A DNA stretch of 64,000 nt from contig NZ_JAAGVY010000006.1 in assembly GCF_010686655.1 (NCBI RefSeq), positions 94,230-158,229 on the forward strand, in the 5' to 3' direction. Under the pieces are notes generated by a model, which searched no databases, was not told the origin of the DNA, and saw only the letters and a program-made list of their open reading frames with translations. This stretch comes from Cryomorpha ignava. Its GTDB lineage: Bacteria > Bacteroidota > Bacteroidia > Flavobacteriales_D > Cryomorphaceae. Position 1 is the stretch's first letter, and each line of letters opens with the position of its first letter. Below are positions 54,544-64,000 of this stretch, piece after piece. The translations under genes were made by a program, and so were the position numbers.

Positions 54544-55194
54544 ATGGAATTTTTAGATCCTGCAATTGAGCAGTACGTTAATGCCCACACATCTCACGAA
54601 AGTGAAATATTACGCTCACTAAATCGCGAGACACATCAAAAAATCTTGCAGCCGCGTATGCTTAGCGGACATTTACAAGGTCGGGTATTAAGCATGATTA
54701 CCAATATGATAAAACCCAAAAATGTATTAGAGATCGGCACGTATACCGGATATTCAGCCCTATGCTTTGCAGAAGGTATTCAGAAAGGTGGAAGAATTGA
54801 CACTATTGATCACAATGAAGAACTGGAACCAATTGTAACGAGGTATATAAAAGAAGCCGGCCTGCAAGATGTCATTCATCATCACATTGGCGAGGCGCTT
54901 GAGATCATTGAGAATCTGGATCACAAATACGATATCGTTTTTATAGATGCCGACAAAGAAAACTATCTAAATTATTACCAAGCCATATTTGAAAAAGTGC
55001 CTGTAGGCGGATATATTATAGCTGACAATGTACTGTGGAGCGGAAAAATTCTGGACAGAAAAGAAATTGAAAACGATCCCGATACCAAAGCGCTGGTTGA
55101 ATACAACGAAGAAATCATGGCAGATGCTCGTGTGGAAAATGTACTTTTTCCGATTCGGGATGGCTTAATGATTGCCCGAAAAATAGCAGAATGA
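54544..55194 (+). CDS. SAM-dependent O-methyltransferase (COMT-like, family 3)
   Basis: 216 residues. SAM loop [18 protein letters not shown] (about 60-77), metal/catalytic [14 protein letters not shown] (about 137-150) and [10 protein letters not shown] match the divalent-cation-dependent catechol/caffeoyl-CoA O-methyltransferase group. The substrate is unknown. Its stop overlaps the threonine aldolase start (ATGA), so they form a two-gene operon. Confidence 0.93.
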   Translation: MEFLDPAIEQYVNAHTSHESEILRSLNRETHQKILQPRMLSGHLQGRVLSMITNMIKPKNVLEIGTYTGYSALCFAEGIQKGGRIDTIDHNEELEPIVTRYIKEAGLQDVIHHHIGEALEIIENLDHKYDIVFIDADKENYLNYYQAIFEKVPVGGYIIADNVLWSGKILDRKEIENDPDTKALVEYNEEIMADARVENVLFPIRDGLMIARKIAE

Positions 55195-56216
55195 AAACAA
55201 TTGATTTACGCAGCGACACCGTTACAAAACCAACATCTGCGATGCTGGAGGCTATGCTAAATGCAGAAGTTGGCGATGATGTATTTGGCGAAGACCCTAC
55301 TATAAACTTACTACAGCAAAAAACTGCAGCAATTTTTGGACACGAAGCCGGTTTGTTTTGTCCTTCGGGAACGATGACCAACCAAATTGCCATTCAGGTA
55401 CATACCCGGCCCGGCGATGAGGTGATTTGCCATGAAAATTCGCATGTTTACAATTACGAAGGTGGTGGAATTGCCAGAAATTCTCTTGCGAGTACAAAGC
55501 TTGTAAGAAGTGAAAGGGCGACTATGACTGCTGACGAAGTAAATGAGCTGGTAAATGACAAGAAAGACTGGCTGGCACGTACCTCGCTGGTAGTAGCCGA
55601 AGACACTTCAAATCGGGGTGGCGGAAAATGCTACGACATTCAAGAACTAAAAGAGCTTTCGGCTTATTGCAAGTCAAAAAATTTGCACTTTCATCTGGAT
55701 GGAGCCAGAGTGTTTAATGCAATTGTAAAGCACAATCACGATCCAAAAACCTATGGTCAGCTTTTTGAAAGTATTTCTATTTGCCTAAGCAAAGGACTGG
55801 GAGCTCCGGTAGGTTCTGTATTAATTGCATCAAAAGTATTTATTGACGAAGCAAGACGCGTGCGCAAGGTTATGGGCGGCGGAATGCGACAGGCAGGACT
55901 TCTGGCCGCTGCTGGGATCTATGCTTTAGACAACAATGTAGAACGACTTGCAGAAGATCATAAAAACGCCCGGTTGCTCGCTTCATTCTTAGATGGCCTA
56001 AACCAAGTAACGAATGTAATCACCCCAGAAACCAACATTCTTATTTTTGATGTAAATCCTGAAAAAGGCGCTGATTATTTCATTGAGGCGCTTGAGTCGA
56101 AAGGATTGCGAACCGTTAATTTTGGTAAAAACCGAATAAGAATGGTAACACATTTGGAAATTGGCGCACAAGAAGTAGAGCAGGCCGGCGACATTTTAAA
56201 AGCCGTTCTTCGCTAA
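55191..56216 (+). CDS. ltaE: Low-specificity L-threonine aldolase
   Basis: 341-residue PLP enzyme that splits L-threonine (or L-allo-threonine) to glycine and acetaldehyde. N-terminal [11 protein letters not shown] and [13 protein letters not shown] are typical. The PLP lysine is in [16 protein letters not shown], and [10 protein letters not shown] carries the cofactor aspartate. Coupled to the upstream methyltransferase by a 4-bp overlap. Its 3' end overlaps the convergent OmpA gene by 4 bp. Confidence 0.93.
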   Translation: MKTIDLRSDTVTKPTSAMLEAMLNAEVGDDVFGEDPTINLLQQKTAAIFGHEAGLFCPSGTMTNQIAIQVHTRPGDEVICHENSHVYNYEGGGIARNSLASTKLVRSERATMTADEVNELVNDKKDWLARTSLVVAEDTSNRGGGKCYDIQELKELSAYCKSKNLHFHLDGARVFNAIVKHNHDPKTYGQLFESISICLSKGLGAPVGSVLIASKVFIDEARRVRKVMGGGMRQAGLLAAAGIYALDNNVERLAEDHKNARLLASFLDGLNQVTNVITPETNILIFDVNPEKGADYFIEALESKGLRTVNFGKNRIRMVTHLEIGAQEVEQAGDILKAVLR

Positions 56217-57526
56217 TTTCGCGCGGGAGAATTCACAACAAATTTCACCGATACTTTGCGGTCAAGCGGATTTGCAGAGTCGCTTTCTGCATCGCCCAGA
56301 AAGTTAACAACCAATCGTTTTGAATCGACTCCTTGCGCTCTCAAGTAATCACGTACAGCCTCGGCACGTTTTTTTGATATCCACGCATTAAATTCAGCAT
56401 TCCCCGTTTTATCGGCATAACCTGTAATAAAAGCCGCTGCCGCAGGATTAGCCCGGAGCACGATTAAGGCTTTGTTTAAAATTGCTTTTTGTGATAAACC
56501 AAGTTCATGTGCATTTTTCTCAAAAATCACCTCAACTTCTTGATTCTGCAATAGTCCGGTAGTTGATCCATCCGTTTCTCGTATTGCCTTACCTTCAGCA
56601 AGATCTTGAATCATAGAGCGCAGTTCAGCGATCTCTTTACTTATTTCAGTTCCCGGAGTATTGCGTACTTCATCAATTTGTTGTTGTAAATAGGTAAACC
56701 GATCGTTGTGGCTATTCAAGATTTTACTGTTTTGCTCCAGCAGCTCAATTACCCGTTCTGTTAGCTCACTATCGCCAGCATTTTTATTCTTGCGCTTTTT
56801 ACGTTTTGTATCAGTGGTCTGATCTGCCTCTTCGGGAAATAGTTCTTTGAAGTCGAGCTTGTCAGATTTCATTTCAACCAAATTTCGATTTATAGGTTTT
56901 AGGTTGTAATCAGAATTAGAAAGATAAGAATCATTCACTTCGCCGTAACCTCGATCAGAAGTTCTGGGCAGGTACTTGTCCAGAAAAAAGCTCGCTTCAA
57001 GTTCACAAGCCTTTTTAAGATCATAAACCATGCGCTGAAATGTATAAAGACCTATCTCCGATTCTTTCCCTTCTTTTCTGGTATCCTTTCCTGTAAGAAT
57101 TTGGTATCCATCGCTCATTATAATTTGATTTATCCGCTTTTCGATAAATTCTGAAAATCCGGGAAATTCATCTGCAAAGGGCTGGTCGTGAATCCACACG
57201 GCGTTCTTAACTATATTTGCAGTAGCCGTCATAAACTCATTTTGGCCTGCAATTGCTTCTACCCGTCCATCAAAAATGTGGTAATTATTGTCAATATAAG
57301 AACGCAAACCATAACTTATCATCTGATCAAGATTGCTGCGCATACCCGTATTAGAAAGTTCGTATTCGTTAATAATATAGGTATGCTCCGTTACATTTTT
57401 CAGAACATAATCTTCAGGCGATGCAACATCTTCCAAACCGTTATACTGATTAATTATAGTAACATCCTGGCTGCGAACAGCCAGACCTGCAAAAACAATC
57501 TGTATGGTTAATAATGTACGTAGCAC
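56213..57526 (-). CDS. OmpA-family protein with central coiled coil
   Basis: 437 residues with a signal peptide ([19 protein letters not shown]). A mixed N-terminal domain (about 25-225) is followed by a basic segment ([10 protein letters not shown]). A coiled coil comes next (about 255-320; [31 protein letters not shown]). Last is a C-terminal OmpA peptidoglycan-binding domain (about 330-437; [32 protein letters not shown]). No barrel. The start is GTG at 57526; no ATG exists in frame before the signal sequence. It is likely a structural link between envelope layers. Confidence 0.87.
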   Translation of the reverse strand: MLRTLLTIQIVFAGLAVRSQDVTIINQYNGLEDVASPEDYVLKNVTEHTYIINEYELSNTGMRSNLDQMISYGLRSYIDNNYHIFDGRVEAIAGQNEFMTATANIVKNAVWIHDQPFADEFPGFSEFIEKRINQIIMSDGYQILTGKDTRKEGKESEIGLYTFQRMVYDLKKACELEASFFLDKYLPRTSDRGYGEVNDSYLSNSDYNLKPINRNLVEMKSDKLDFKELFPEEADQTTDTKRKKRKNKNAGDSELTERVIELLEQNSKILNSHNDRFTYLQQQIDEVRNTPGTEISKEIAELRSMIQDLAEGKAIRETDGSTTGLLQNQEVEVIFEKNAHELGLSQKAILNKALIVLRANPAAAAFITGYADKTGNAEFNAWISKKRAEAVRDYLRAQGVDSKRLVVNFLGDAESDSANPLDRKVSVKFVVNSPARN

Positions 57527-57851
57527 CTTAATCAGGAGAAATCCATGAACTGCATGAATAACTCGACAAAGTACACGCTTTTGCGATCAAATTCATAATT
57601 ATCGCGAAGATAGTTATGCGCAATTGTAAAAGCAATTGTTAATTAACTGATATAGAACAGTCAAATTCAACCTAAGAATTGGAAGGCTAAGCGAATTTTA
57701 AGAAGTTTATAAAGCTGGTTTTGAGAATAATAACATTATGAAAGGCTAAACCGTATACAATTTCGGCAACCCTATTGAAATTACTGCGTCTTGTGAATGC
57801 AATCGTAAAGATACGGTAGTTTTTACAAAAGGTTACAAAAAAATAAACGTT
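57527..57851. other. Intergenic region between divergent genes, no gene seen
   Basis: About 325 AT-rich bp between the OmpA-family gene and the DUF5684 gene, which are transcribed away from each other. It must hold both promoters, but I could not settle on a TAnnTTTG box. No tRNA or ORF of note. Confidence 0.55.
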
Positions 57852-58286
57852 ATGAGCTTCTTACATTCAATTCAAGATTTTATCATGGGAATTTATTCAT
57901 CTTTTGGAGATGGTATATTCGTAATAGCCATACTCTTCGGTTTTATCGGAGTAGTAGCACAGTGGAGATTATACGAGAAAGCGGGTCAGCCCGGAATAGC
58001 CAGCATTGTTCCAATCTGGAATTTCATAGTTTTTCTTCGTGTCGTAGGTCGCCCTGCAAGTCACATCTTTCTTTTCCTTATTCCTGTTTACGGCCAGCTG
58101 TATATGATTCCCAAAGTATATTTTGAGCTTTGCAACAGTTTTGGAAAGCATAGTATCGTAGATTACATTTTAGTAATTGTCTTTAACGGATTCTACATAC
58201 TTAATCTGGGTCTCTCTTACGATGTAGAGTATGAAGGACCTGCATACGGCGAACAGGGAGTACCTGCTAATTCAGCTCTCGCTTAA
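57852..58286 (+). CDS. DUF5684-like small membrane protein
   Basis: 144 residues with three to four hydrophobic segments. The centre YEKAGQPGIASIVPIWNFIVFLRV is the hallmark of this family, which is often annotated near signal peptidase I in other Bacteroidota. The function is unknown. Its stop lies inside the convergent alaS gene (15-bp overlap). Confidence 0.85.
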   Translation: MSFLHSIQDFIMGIYSSFGDGIFVIAILFGFIGVVAQWRLYEKAGQPGIASIVPIWNFIVFLRVVGRPASHIFLFLIPVYGQLYMIPKVYFELCNSFGKHSIVDYILVIVFNGFYILNLGLSYDVEYEGPAYGEQGVPANSALA

Positions 58287-60884
58287 TATTTCTTTTGCGC
58301 GGTTAAGAGCCTGATCAACACCTGCGGGGTTTTTCCCTCCTGCAGTTGCAAAGAAGGCTTGTCCACCACCGCCACCTTGAATGAATGTAGAGAGCTCTCT
58401 TACAATATTTCCCGCATTGAATTGATTAACCAATTCATCTGATAAAGCCACAGAAATTGTGGCTTTTTCTTTTTCGGCTGTCGCCAAAACTAAAAACAAC
58501 GGCGCACGCTCTTTGCGTAATTGAAAAGCCAAATCTTTAATTAATGCAGCATCGAGGTCTACCTCAGCTGCAATAAAATTAATCCCGTTTATTTTTTGAA
58601 TGCTTTTTACAAGCCCGTCTTTTAGACTTCCGGCTTTTTCTCTATGCAACTGCTCTATTTCTTTGGTAAGCTTTTGCTGACTTTCGAGAATATCTTTTAT
58701 AGACTTTGAAGGATTTCCCGGAGATTTTAGAAGACCTTTTATTTCAGATAGAACGTCTATCTGATCAAAGAGATACGTTTGTGCCGCATCGGCAGTAATA
58801 GCCTCTATCCTTCTGATACCTGCTGCTACAGACCCTTCAGATGTGATTTTGAAAAATCCAATTTCACCTGTTCTTTGCACGTGCGTACCTCCGCAAAGTT
58901 CCACAGAATCGCCAAATTTGATTACACGTACTTCATCACCGTACTTTTCGCCAAAAAGTGCCATGGCTCCAAGATCTTTCGCTTCTTGCATTGGAGTATT
59001 TCTGCGTTCATCTAGGGCAATATCTTCACGAATCAACTTATTAACGATGATCTCTACCTTTCGAATCTCTTCATCAGCCATTTTAGAAAAATGAGAAAAA
59101 TCAAAGCGCAGGTAATCTTTTTCTACCAATGATCCTTTTTGTTCAACATGCGTTCCGAGTACTTTTCGAAGAGCGTAATGCAACAAGTGGGTTGCAGTAT
59201 GGTTTTTTGCAGTGAGCTTTCGGCTATCGCTCGCTACAAAACCAGTAACAGATTCATTTACACCTTCAGGTGATTTATTTGTCAGATGAATGATCAAATT
59301 ATTTTCCCGAAAAGTTCCAATGATTGGAATTTTCGCACCATCAGCCTGAATAAATCCCTGATCGCCCACCTGGCCACCACCTTCCGGATAAAAGGGGGTA
59401 CGATCAAAAACCATTTGATAAAGATCTTTACCTTTTTGATTGACCTTGCGGTAACGCATAATTTTCAAATCGGTCTGAAGCGAATCGTAGCCAACAAAAC
59501 TTGTAACTCCTTGGTCATCATTTACGATTATCCAGTCGCCGGTTTCTTGGTTAGCCGCTTTTCTTGAACGGTTTTTCTGCTTTTCAAGCTCTGCTTCAAA
59601 CTCTTTTTCGTCAAAAGATTTTCCCTTTTCTGATAGGATCAATCCCGTTAAGTCGGCCGGAAAACCATAAGTATCATAGAGTTCAAAAACCACCTGACCA
59701 GAAATGGAATCACCTTTTGTTTCGAAGCTTATTTTTTCGATCAGGTCAATTCCTCTTGCCAGCGTTTTCAAGAAAGATTCTTCTTCTTCTTTTACTACTT
59801 GAATAATTAGATTGCTATTCTTATTGAGCTCTTCAAAAAATCCGCCCATTAACGCAATAAGTTCTTCGGCGAGTTTGTAAAGAATAGGCTCACGAACATC
59901 AAGAAAACTATACGCGTAGCGGATGGCTCTGCGCAAAATTCGGCGTATTACATATCCGGCACCGGTATTAGATGGCATTTGTCCATCTGCGATAGCAAAG
60001 GCAACAGCCCTTACGTGATCTGCCATTACCCGGATTGCAATATCGCTTTTAGAAGATTTAAAACCGTATTTCTTGCCGGTTTCCTTTTCAATTCTATCAA
60101 TAAGCTTTACAAAAATATCTGTATCGTAAGTTGATTGCTTTCCTTGCAAAACCATCGCCAGACGCTCCAGCCCCATTCCGGTATCAATGTGCTTGCTTTT
60201 CAGTGGGATTAGTTTGCCATCTGACTTCCGCTGAAGCTCCATAAAAACCAGATTCCATATTTCTATTACTTCGGGGTGGTCGTGGTTCACCAAATCGCGG
60301 CCATTTGAAGAGGCGCGTGCAGAATCGCTGCGCATATCCACATGTATTTCGCTGCATGGGCCGCAGGGACCTACATCTCCCATTTCCCAAAAATTGTCCT
60401 TTTTATTGGCAGATATAATGCGTTCTTCGGCAATTAGATTTTTCCAAACATCAAAAGCCTCCTGGTCAAATTCAAGATGATCATCTTTGTCGCCTTCAAA
60501 AACGGTTACATAAATCCGGCTTTTATCAATTTTATACACTTCAGTAAGCAACTCCCAAGCCCATTCTATCGCCTCTTTCTTATAATAATCTCCAAACGAC
60601 CAGTTGCCCAGCATCTCAAACATGGTATGGTGATAGGTATCAACACCTACCTCTTCCAGGTCATTGTGCTTTCCGCTTACGCGAAGACATTTTTGAGTAT
60701 CAACAACACGCTCATTAGCAGCAGGTTCATTACCCAAAAAAATATCTTTGAACTGATTCATCCCAGCGTTCGTAAACATAAGGGTAGGATCATTTTTTAC
60801 AACAATGGGAGCAGAATCTACAGCAGTATGCTTTTTAGATTCAAAAAATTCTAAGAATTTTTGGCGTATTTCAGCAGTTTTCAT
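58272..60884 (-). CDS. alaS: Alanyl-tRNA synthetase
   Basis: 870 residues. Class II core with MFTNAGMNQFKDIFLG and the GDVGPCGPCSEIH segment. The editing domain has HTATHLLHYALRKVLG and the zinc-binding CGGTHVQRTGEIG. The C-terminal C-Ala domain ends in a Gly-rich GGGGGQAFFATAGG. Length and order are normal. Divergent from the M23 peptidase gene and overlapping the DUF5684 gene at the 3' end. Confidence 0.97.
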   Translation of the reverse strand: MKTAEIRQKFLEFFESKKHTAVDSAPIVVKNDPTLMFTNAGMNQFKDIFLGNEPAANERVVDTQKCLRVSGKHNDLEEVGVDTYHHTMFEMLGNWSFGDYYKKEAIEWAWELLTEVYKIDKSRIYVTVFEGDKDDHLEFDQEAFDVWKNLIAEERIISANKKDNFWEMGDVGPCGPCSEIHVDMRSDSARASSNGRDLVNHDHPEVIEIWNLVFMELQRKSDGKLIPLKSKHIDTGMGLERLAMVLQGKQSTYDTDIFVKLIDRIEKETGKKYGFKSSKSDIAIRVMADHVRAVAFAIADGQMPSNTGAGYVIRRILRRAIRYAYSFLDVREPILYKLAEELIALMGGFFEELNKNSNLIIQVVKEEEESFLKTLARGIDLIEKISFETKGDSISGQVVFELYDTYGFPADLTGLILSEKGKSFDEKEFEAELEKQKNRSRKAANQETGDWIIVNDDQGVTSFVGYDSLQTDLKIMRYRKVNQKGKDLYQMVFDRTPFYPEGGGQVGDQGFIQADGAKIPIIGTFRENNLIIHLTNKSPEGVNESVTGFVASDSRKLTAKNHTATHLLHYALRKVLGTHVEQKGSLVEKDYLRFDFSHFSKMADEEIRKVEIIVNKLIREDIALDERRNTPMQEAKDLGAMALFGEKYGDEVRVIKFGDSVELCGGTHVQRTGEIGFFKITSEGSVAAGIRRIEAITADAAQTYLFDQIDVLSEIKGLLKSPGNPSKSIKDILESQQKLTKEIEQLHREKAGSLKDGLVKSIQKINGINFIAAEVDLDAALIKDLAFQLRKERAPLFLVLATAEKEKATISVALSDELVNQFNAGNIVRELSTFIQGGGGGQAFFATAGGKNPAGVDQALNRAKEILSES

Positions 60885-60991
60885 TAAATAGATTATTCTA
60901 ACTTCGCGTTTGTATGAGCAACTTTAAATGAAAGTAAATGGTGCACAAAGGTCTAATTAATACTTTTAAGCCCCAACCCCTTTTTTAAACT

Positions 60992-61963
60992 ATGGCAAAA
61001 ATAAAATACAAGTATAATCCGAGCACACTTAACTACGAAAAAATACAGCTTACTATAAAAGATAGGCTGAAAAAGATTTTTACGTATTTGCTCGTGAGCT
61101 TGTTTTTTGCATCGGTTACCCTTTCGCTGGCCTATACATTTATTAATTCGCCAAAGGAGCTTACTTTAAAACGCGAAAACACCCAATTGCGTAAACAATA
61201 CGAATTATTAAACCGCGACATGGATCGGCTTGCCACGGTACTTGAAGATATTGAAAGAAGGGATGACAATATTTACCGTCAAATTCTGGAATCTGAACCG
61301 ATTTCTAAAAACGTGCGCGAAGCCGGTGTGGGTGGGGTAAACCGCTATTCAAATCTCGATGGTTATCAATATTCAAATGTCGTAATTAATGCCAATAAGA
61401 AGCTTGACCAATTGGCCAAGCGCATGTACGTTCAAACAAAATCATTTGACGAGGTAGTTGGTTTGGCCAAAAACAAAGAAAAAATGCTTGCTTCTATTCC
61501 TGCAATTCAGCCTGTGCCAAATAAAAACTTGAAGCGGATGGCGAGTGGTTTTGGATATAGAATGCATCCTATTTACAAGGTGCGTAAAATGCACTGGGGA
61601 ATGGATTTTTCTGCTCCAACCGGCACCGAGATATTTGCAACCGGCGATGGAACTGTTGCCCAGGTTATACTCTCGCGCGGCGGTTATGGAAAACACGTGG
61701 TGATAGACCACGGTTACGGCTATGAAACGCTTTACGGCCACATGAATAAAGTAAATGTAAAGCGCGGCCAAAAAGTAAAGCGCGGCGATATTATCGGATT
61801 GGTAGGAAACACCGGAACCAGCAGCGCGCCTCACGTGCACTACGAAGTAATAAAAGATGGTAAGAAAATTAACCCGGCCAACTTTTATTTTAACGACCTT
61901 ACACCCGAAGAATATGATGATATGATAGAAATGTCATCGCACGCCAACCAATCCTTTGATTAA
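60992..61963 (+). CDS. M23 family (LytM-type) metallopeptidase
   Basis: 323 residues. An N-terminal TM anchor (about 31-52; YLLVSLFFASVTLSLAYTFI) is followed by a coiled coil (about 57-95) and the LytM domain. The zinc site reads RMHPIYKVRKMHWGMDFSAP (H and D) and the second motif is HVHYEV. The catalytic residues look intact, so it may cleave peptidoglycan cross-links; anchored coiled-coil members often act in cell shape or division. The MerR-type gene follows 1 bp downstream. Confidence 0.93.
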   Translation: MAKIKYKYNPSTLNYEKIQLTIKDRLKKIFTYLLVSLFFASVTLSLAYTFINSPKELTLKRENTQLRKQYELLNRDMDRLATVLEDIERRDDNIYRQILESEPISKNVREAGVGGVNRYSNLDGYQYSNVVINANKKLDQLAKRMYVQTKSFDEVVGLAKNKEKMLASIPAIQPVPNKNLKRMASGFGYRMHPIYKVRKMHWGMDFSAPTGTEIFATGDGTVAQVILSRGGYGKHVVIDHGYGYETLYGHMNKVNVKRGQKVKRGDIIGLVGNTGTSSAPHVHYEVIKDGKKINPANFYFNDLTPEEYDDMIEMSSHANQSFD

Positions 61964-61964
61964 G

Positions 61965-62300
61965 ATGCCGTATAAAGACAGAGAAGTTGAGAAATTGTAC
62001 TACAGCATTGGCGAAGTCGCCAAAATGTTTGATGTAAATACTTCGCTAATAAGATTTTGGGAAAAGGAATTTGACATTATTCAGCCCAAGAAAAACAAGA
62101 AAGGCAATCGCCTTTTCACGAAAGTAGACGTTGATCATCTACGCATTATTTACCATCTGGTAAAAGAGCGTGGCTACACTTTGCAAGGCGCTAAAGAAAA
62201 GCTGAAAGACAATAAAGAAGATGTTTCTGATAATGTAGAGGTGATTACGAAGCTGGAAAATATTAAGTCTTTTTTGGTTGAGCTTAAAGGGTCGCTGTAA
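61965..62300 (+). CDS. MerR-family transcriptional regulator
   Basis: 111 residues. The N-terminal winged helix KLYYSIGEVAKMFDVNTSLIR with FWEKEFDIIQPKKNKKGNRLF is a MerR HTH, followed by a short dimerisation helix. There is no effector-binding domain or cysteine ligands, so it is the short type found beside M23 peptidases in Bacteroidota. ATG at 61965 is used; a TTG three codons earlier is possible. Tightly linked to the peptidase gene. Confidence 0.93.
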   Translation: MPYKDREVEKLYYSIGEVAKMFDVNTSLIRFWEKEFDIIQPKKNKKGNRLFTKVDVDHLRIIYHLVKERGYTLQGAKEKLKDNKEDVSDNVEVITKLENIKSFLVELKGSL

Positions 62301-62779
62301 GGGTTTTTTATTTTTATCTAAACGTATTTTCAGATTCTTTACGCTATTCTATTTAATTGGTTTGCTTGCGGAAAGCTGAAATCTACAACCATTCTTTACA
62401 CTTCACGCTATTTATGCCTATTTTACGTTAAGTAGTAAGTCAAGAACTACTTTTATTGATCCATAATTCTTCTAGCGATTATCATTTGAGAACAAACTCA
62501 TCCATTTCATTAATTGTTATAAATCAATATGAAAGTGATACATTATTTAGCAGATATACAAGCTTCTGCGGTAATTTATCGAAAAAATGCTTAGATTTAA
62601 AGTATCTAAAACATGAACCAATTTCTAGTTTTACGCTATGTGCCAAATAAATGAGATCTATTTTCAAGGACAAGAATTGATTTACACCCGTAAAATGACC
62701 GATGGATTGTATTTATATCAATTGGTTCAAAATGGCAAAAAAGTGAGTGACGGTAAATTTATCATAACTCATTAAGATT
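62301..62779. other. Non-coding stretch with a T9SS remnant
   Basis: AT-rich stretch that holds only the sorting-domain remnant at 62638-62775. The remainder shows no assignable gene; a 64-codon frame at 62456-62650 has no recognisable domain and overlaps the remnant in another frame. Confidence 0.6.
62638..62775 (+). pseudogene. Orphan remnant of a type IX secretion C-terminal sorting domain
   Basis: A 45-codon frame ends QELIYTRKMTDGLYLYQL, then VQNGKKVSDGKFIITH and stop. This is the last two to three strands of a type A T9SS sorting domain (the x-x-G-x-Y-x-Y-x-L and G-x-x-x-x-x-G-K-F-I-I pattern). The frame is closed by a stop at 62626, so the rest of the protein is missing. It lies 4 bp before the ATG of another large secreted protein gene and is probably the tail of a deleted relative. 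Confidence 0.7.
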
Positions 62780-64000
62780 ATGAGGAAGTTAATTTTAGTG
62801 TTTATAACAATAATCACTTGCGCAGGCACACTGCCTGCACAAGTGATTGATTATACCATTGACCCCACCTTTAATTCAGGCATACTTTTTAACAGAGGAA
62901 AGGTTTATGATTTGATGGTAACCTCGCAGAATGACTACATGGTTATGGGATGGTTTTTGGGGTATGATTCGCCTATTGAAGTCGGATCTTTAATAACAAA
63001 TACAGGTCAACTAATTGAACCAAACATGGTGGGTGGTTCTCACATAATAGAGTATCAAAATTTTTTGCTACAATATAATCTTCAGCTAAGAATGCTTGAT
63101 TTTAATGGAATTCAGACTCCGTTTCGTTTTGAGTTTGCAAAAAACTCTTACAGCGGTCCTTTAAGTGATTATGTCTATGATGCCATGGTAACCCCAGATG
63201 AAAACATTCTGGCAGCCGGTCGCTTTTTTACAGATTCTACATTGCTTGGCACTTCACAAAGTCATTTGGCACTGCGTCAGCTATGTATGGTTGATTCTAC
63301 GGGTGCACCAGTACCCGATTTCCCCATGCTGCGTTGCAACCAACCCGTTGATGCAACGATTAGAACACTTCACAAATTAAGTACGGGAGAATATATTATT
63401 TCCGGTCATTTTGCTGAAGTAGAAGGTCATACTTCGCATAAAATAGCCAAGCTCAATGCAGACTTTTCAGTCAATACGGAATTTACAAGCCCCTTTGGAA
63501 GTGAAGGCTATCTATCGTGGGTTCAATTTGTAGATAGTCAGGATAGACTTTGGGTAACAAAATCGCTTGAAACTGATTTAATAGGTTATCCCAATTATTC
63601 AAGCAGACTCGTTCGCTTATTTCAAGATGGTTCAGTAGACGAGTCATTTCAGGCAAATGTGTTTATAACTTATCTGGGCAATGATATAAACAATCCTACA
63701 TCTCCTACCGCTACTTCTCCTATTGCTATTATTGAAGATAGCGATGGAACCTTTATCCTTGCTGGTTATTTTTTGGAAGTAAATGGTTTGACATATAAGC
63801 GCTTAATGAAAATTCGAGACAATGGTCAAATTGTACCAAATACTTTTGGAGGCATGGGAGCTGACGAAGCAGTATGGGATGATTGGTGGGAACCAGCAGT
63901 AGGTCCAATAGCAGGAACCGGGATAAACAAGGTTCTCAAACTCCCGGACGGTAAGCTTTTAGTTGGCGGTCAGTTTTCGTCCTTTGGCGGCGAGCCCTAT
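62780..64000 (+). CDS. Large secreted delta-60/DUF5122-type propeller protein, 3'-truncated by the window
   Basis: The frame runs open for 407 codons to the window edge. A signal peptide (LILVFITIITCAGTLPAQ) comes first. The mature part starts YTIDPTFNSGILF, the classical D-x-T-F-N opening of delta-60 repeats. Blades have DGKLLVGGQFSSFGG and DGTFILAGYFLEVNGLTYKR-like strands, with DGSVDESFQANVF as a second unit start. Such proteins are commonly T9SS cargo whose C-terminal sorting domain would lie beyond the window. A near-perfect hairpin lies in the codons of the signal peptide. Confidence 0.85.
   Translation, partial: MRKLILVFITIITCAGTLPAQVIDYTIDPTFNSGILFNRGKVYDLMVTSQNDYMVMGWFLGYDSPIEVGSLITNTGQLIEPNMVGGSHIIEYQNFLLQYNLQLRMLDFNGIQTPFRFEFAKNSYSGPLSDYVYDAMVTPDENILAAGRFFTDSTLLGTSQSHLALRQLCMVDSTGAPVPDFPMLRCNQPVDATIRTLHKLSTGEYIISGHFAEVEGHTSHKIAKLNADFSVNTEFTSPFGSEGYLSWVQFVDSQDRLWVTKSLETDLIGYPNYSSRLVRLFQDGSVDESFQANVFITYLGNDINNPTSPTATSPIAIIEDSDGTFILAGYFLEVNGLTYKRLMKIRDNGQIVPNTFGGMGADEAVWDDWWEPAVGPIAGTGINKVLKLPDGKLLVGGQFSSFGGEPY
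62812..62848. repeat. 17-nt-arm hairpin inside a signal-peptide coding region
   Basis: Left arm AATCACTTG-C-GCAGGCA (62812-62828), loop CAC, right arm TGCCTGC-A-CAAGTGATT (62832-62848). Sixteen of seventeen positions pair. It lies 32 nt after the ATG of the propeller gene, in codons 11-23 that encode the cleavage region. Confidence 0.85.

Noticed and set aside
62456..62650. 64-codon frame before the sorting-domain remnant
   Set aside because: No recognisable motif, no promoter, and it overlaps the remnant in a different frame; probably chance.
1..64000. tRNA genes, rRNA genes, CRISPR arrays, prophage or replication origin
   Set aside because: Reading the gaps by eye gave no GGTTCGA-type T-loops, no regularly spaced repeats of 25-40 bp, and no phage or origin genes. 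A covariance-model search was not possible here.

Overview
The window reads as a chromosomal segment of a member of the Bacteroidota, most likely a flavobacterium-like marine or freshwater lineage. Four things point there. Promoters follow the Bacteroidota pattern TTTG-N19-TAnnTTTG; the clearest is upstream of rplU. Two secreted proteins, or remnants of one, carry type IX secretion (T9SS) C-terminal sorting domains. A menaquinone gene cluster is present. Ribosomal protein L21 has a C-terminal helix-hairpin-helix extension. The base composition is moderately AT-rich, coding density is high, and neighbouring genes often overlap by 1-15 bp. No tRNA, rRNA, CRISPR array, prophage or intact insertion sequence was found.

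Layout. At 1-13.1 kb lie the end of an ABC exporter, a DUF983 protein, L-2-hydroxyglutarate oxidase, a spondin-domain lipoprotein, an Atg22-like MFS transporter, two related OmpA-type proteins (the second coupled to hemE), an outer membrane barrel and aconitase. At 13.2-21.6 kb lie a MacB/FtsX-type permease, a fused acyl-CoA mutase (IcmF), a repeat-rich gap, a POT peptide transporter and a 7TM protein of unknown role. At 21.9-26.6 kb lie a hicAB toxin-antitoxin pair, pirin, an AAA ATPase, a heavy-metal-domain lipoprotein and an EamA transporter. At 26.6-31.4 kb lie rplU-rpmA and serS with a lipoprotein and a TPR protein. At 31.7-37.2 kb lie lysoplasmalogenase with a sterol-desaturase-like hydroxylase, then DUF4286-rsmA and mgtE-hydroxyacid dehydrogenase.

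At 37.5-43.6 kb lie an AddB-like nuclease without the usual cysteine cluster, a T9SS cargo protein bracketed by two ~56-bp direct repeats, and an orphan OmpR-type regulator. At 43.7-50.5 kb is the menaquinone cluster menI-menF-menD-menA-menC-menE; menB is missing and an inverted small STAS-like gene sits in the gap. At 50.5-58.3 kb lie DUF2797, GH3, a secreted propeller-like protein, deoxynucleoside kinase, O-methyltransferase, threonine aldolase, an OmpA protein and a DUF5684 membrane protein. At 58.3-64 kb lie alaS, an M23 peptidase and a MerR-type regulator, then an orphan T9SS sorting-domain remnant and the start of a large secreted propeller protein that runs off the window.

Most of the window is housekeeping. 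The unusual material is in the gaps: several families of short-loop hairpins and degenerate tandem repeats (14.5, 18.2-18.8, 21.8, 31.5, 37.2-37.4, 40.25/42.7 and 62.8 kb). One 17-nt-arm hairpin lies inside the signal-peptide codons of the last gene. I did not see a complete, clearly new multi-gene system. The best leads are the hairpin/repeat families, the menB gap, the sorting-domain scar beside the last gene, and the rearranged spondin lipoprotein.
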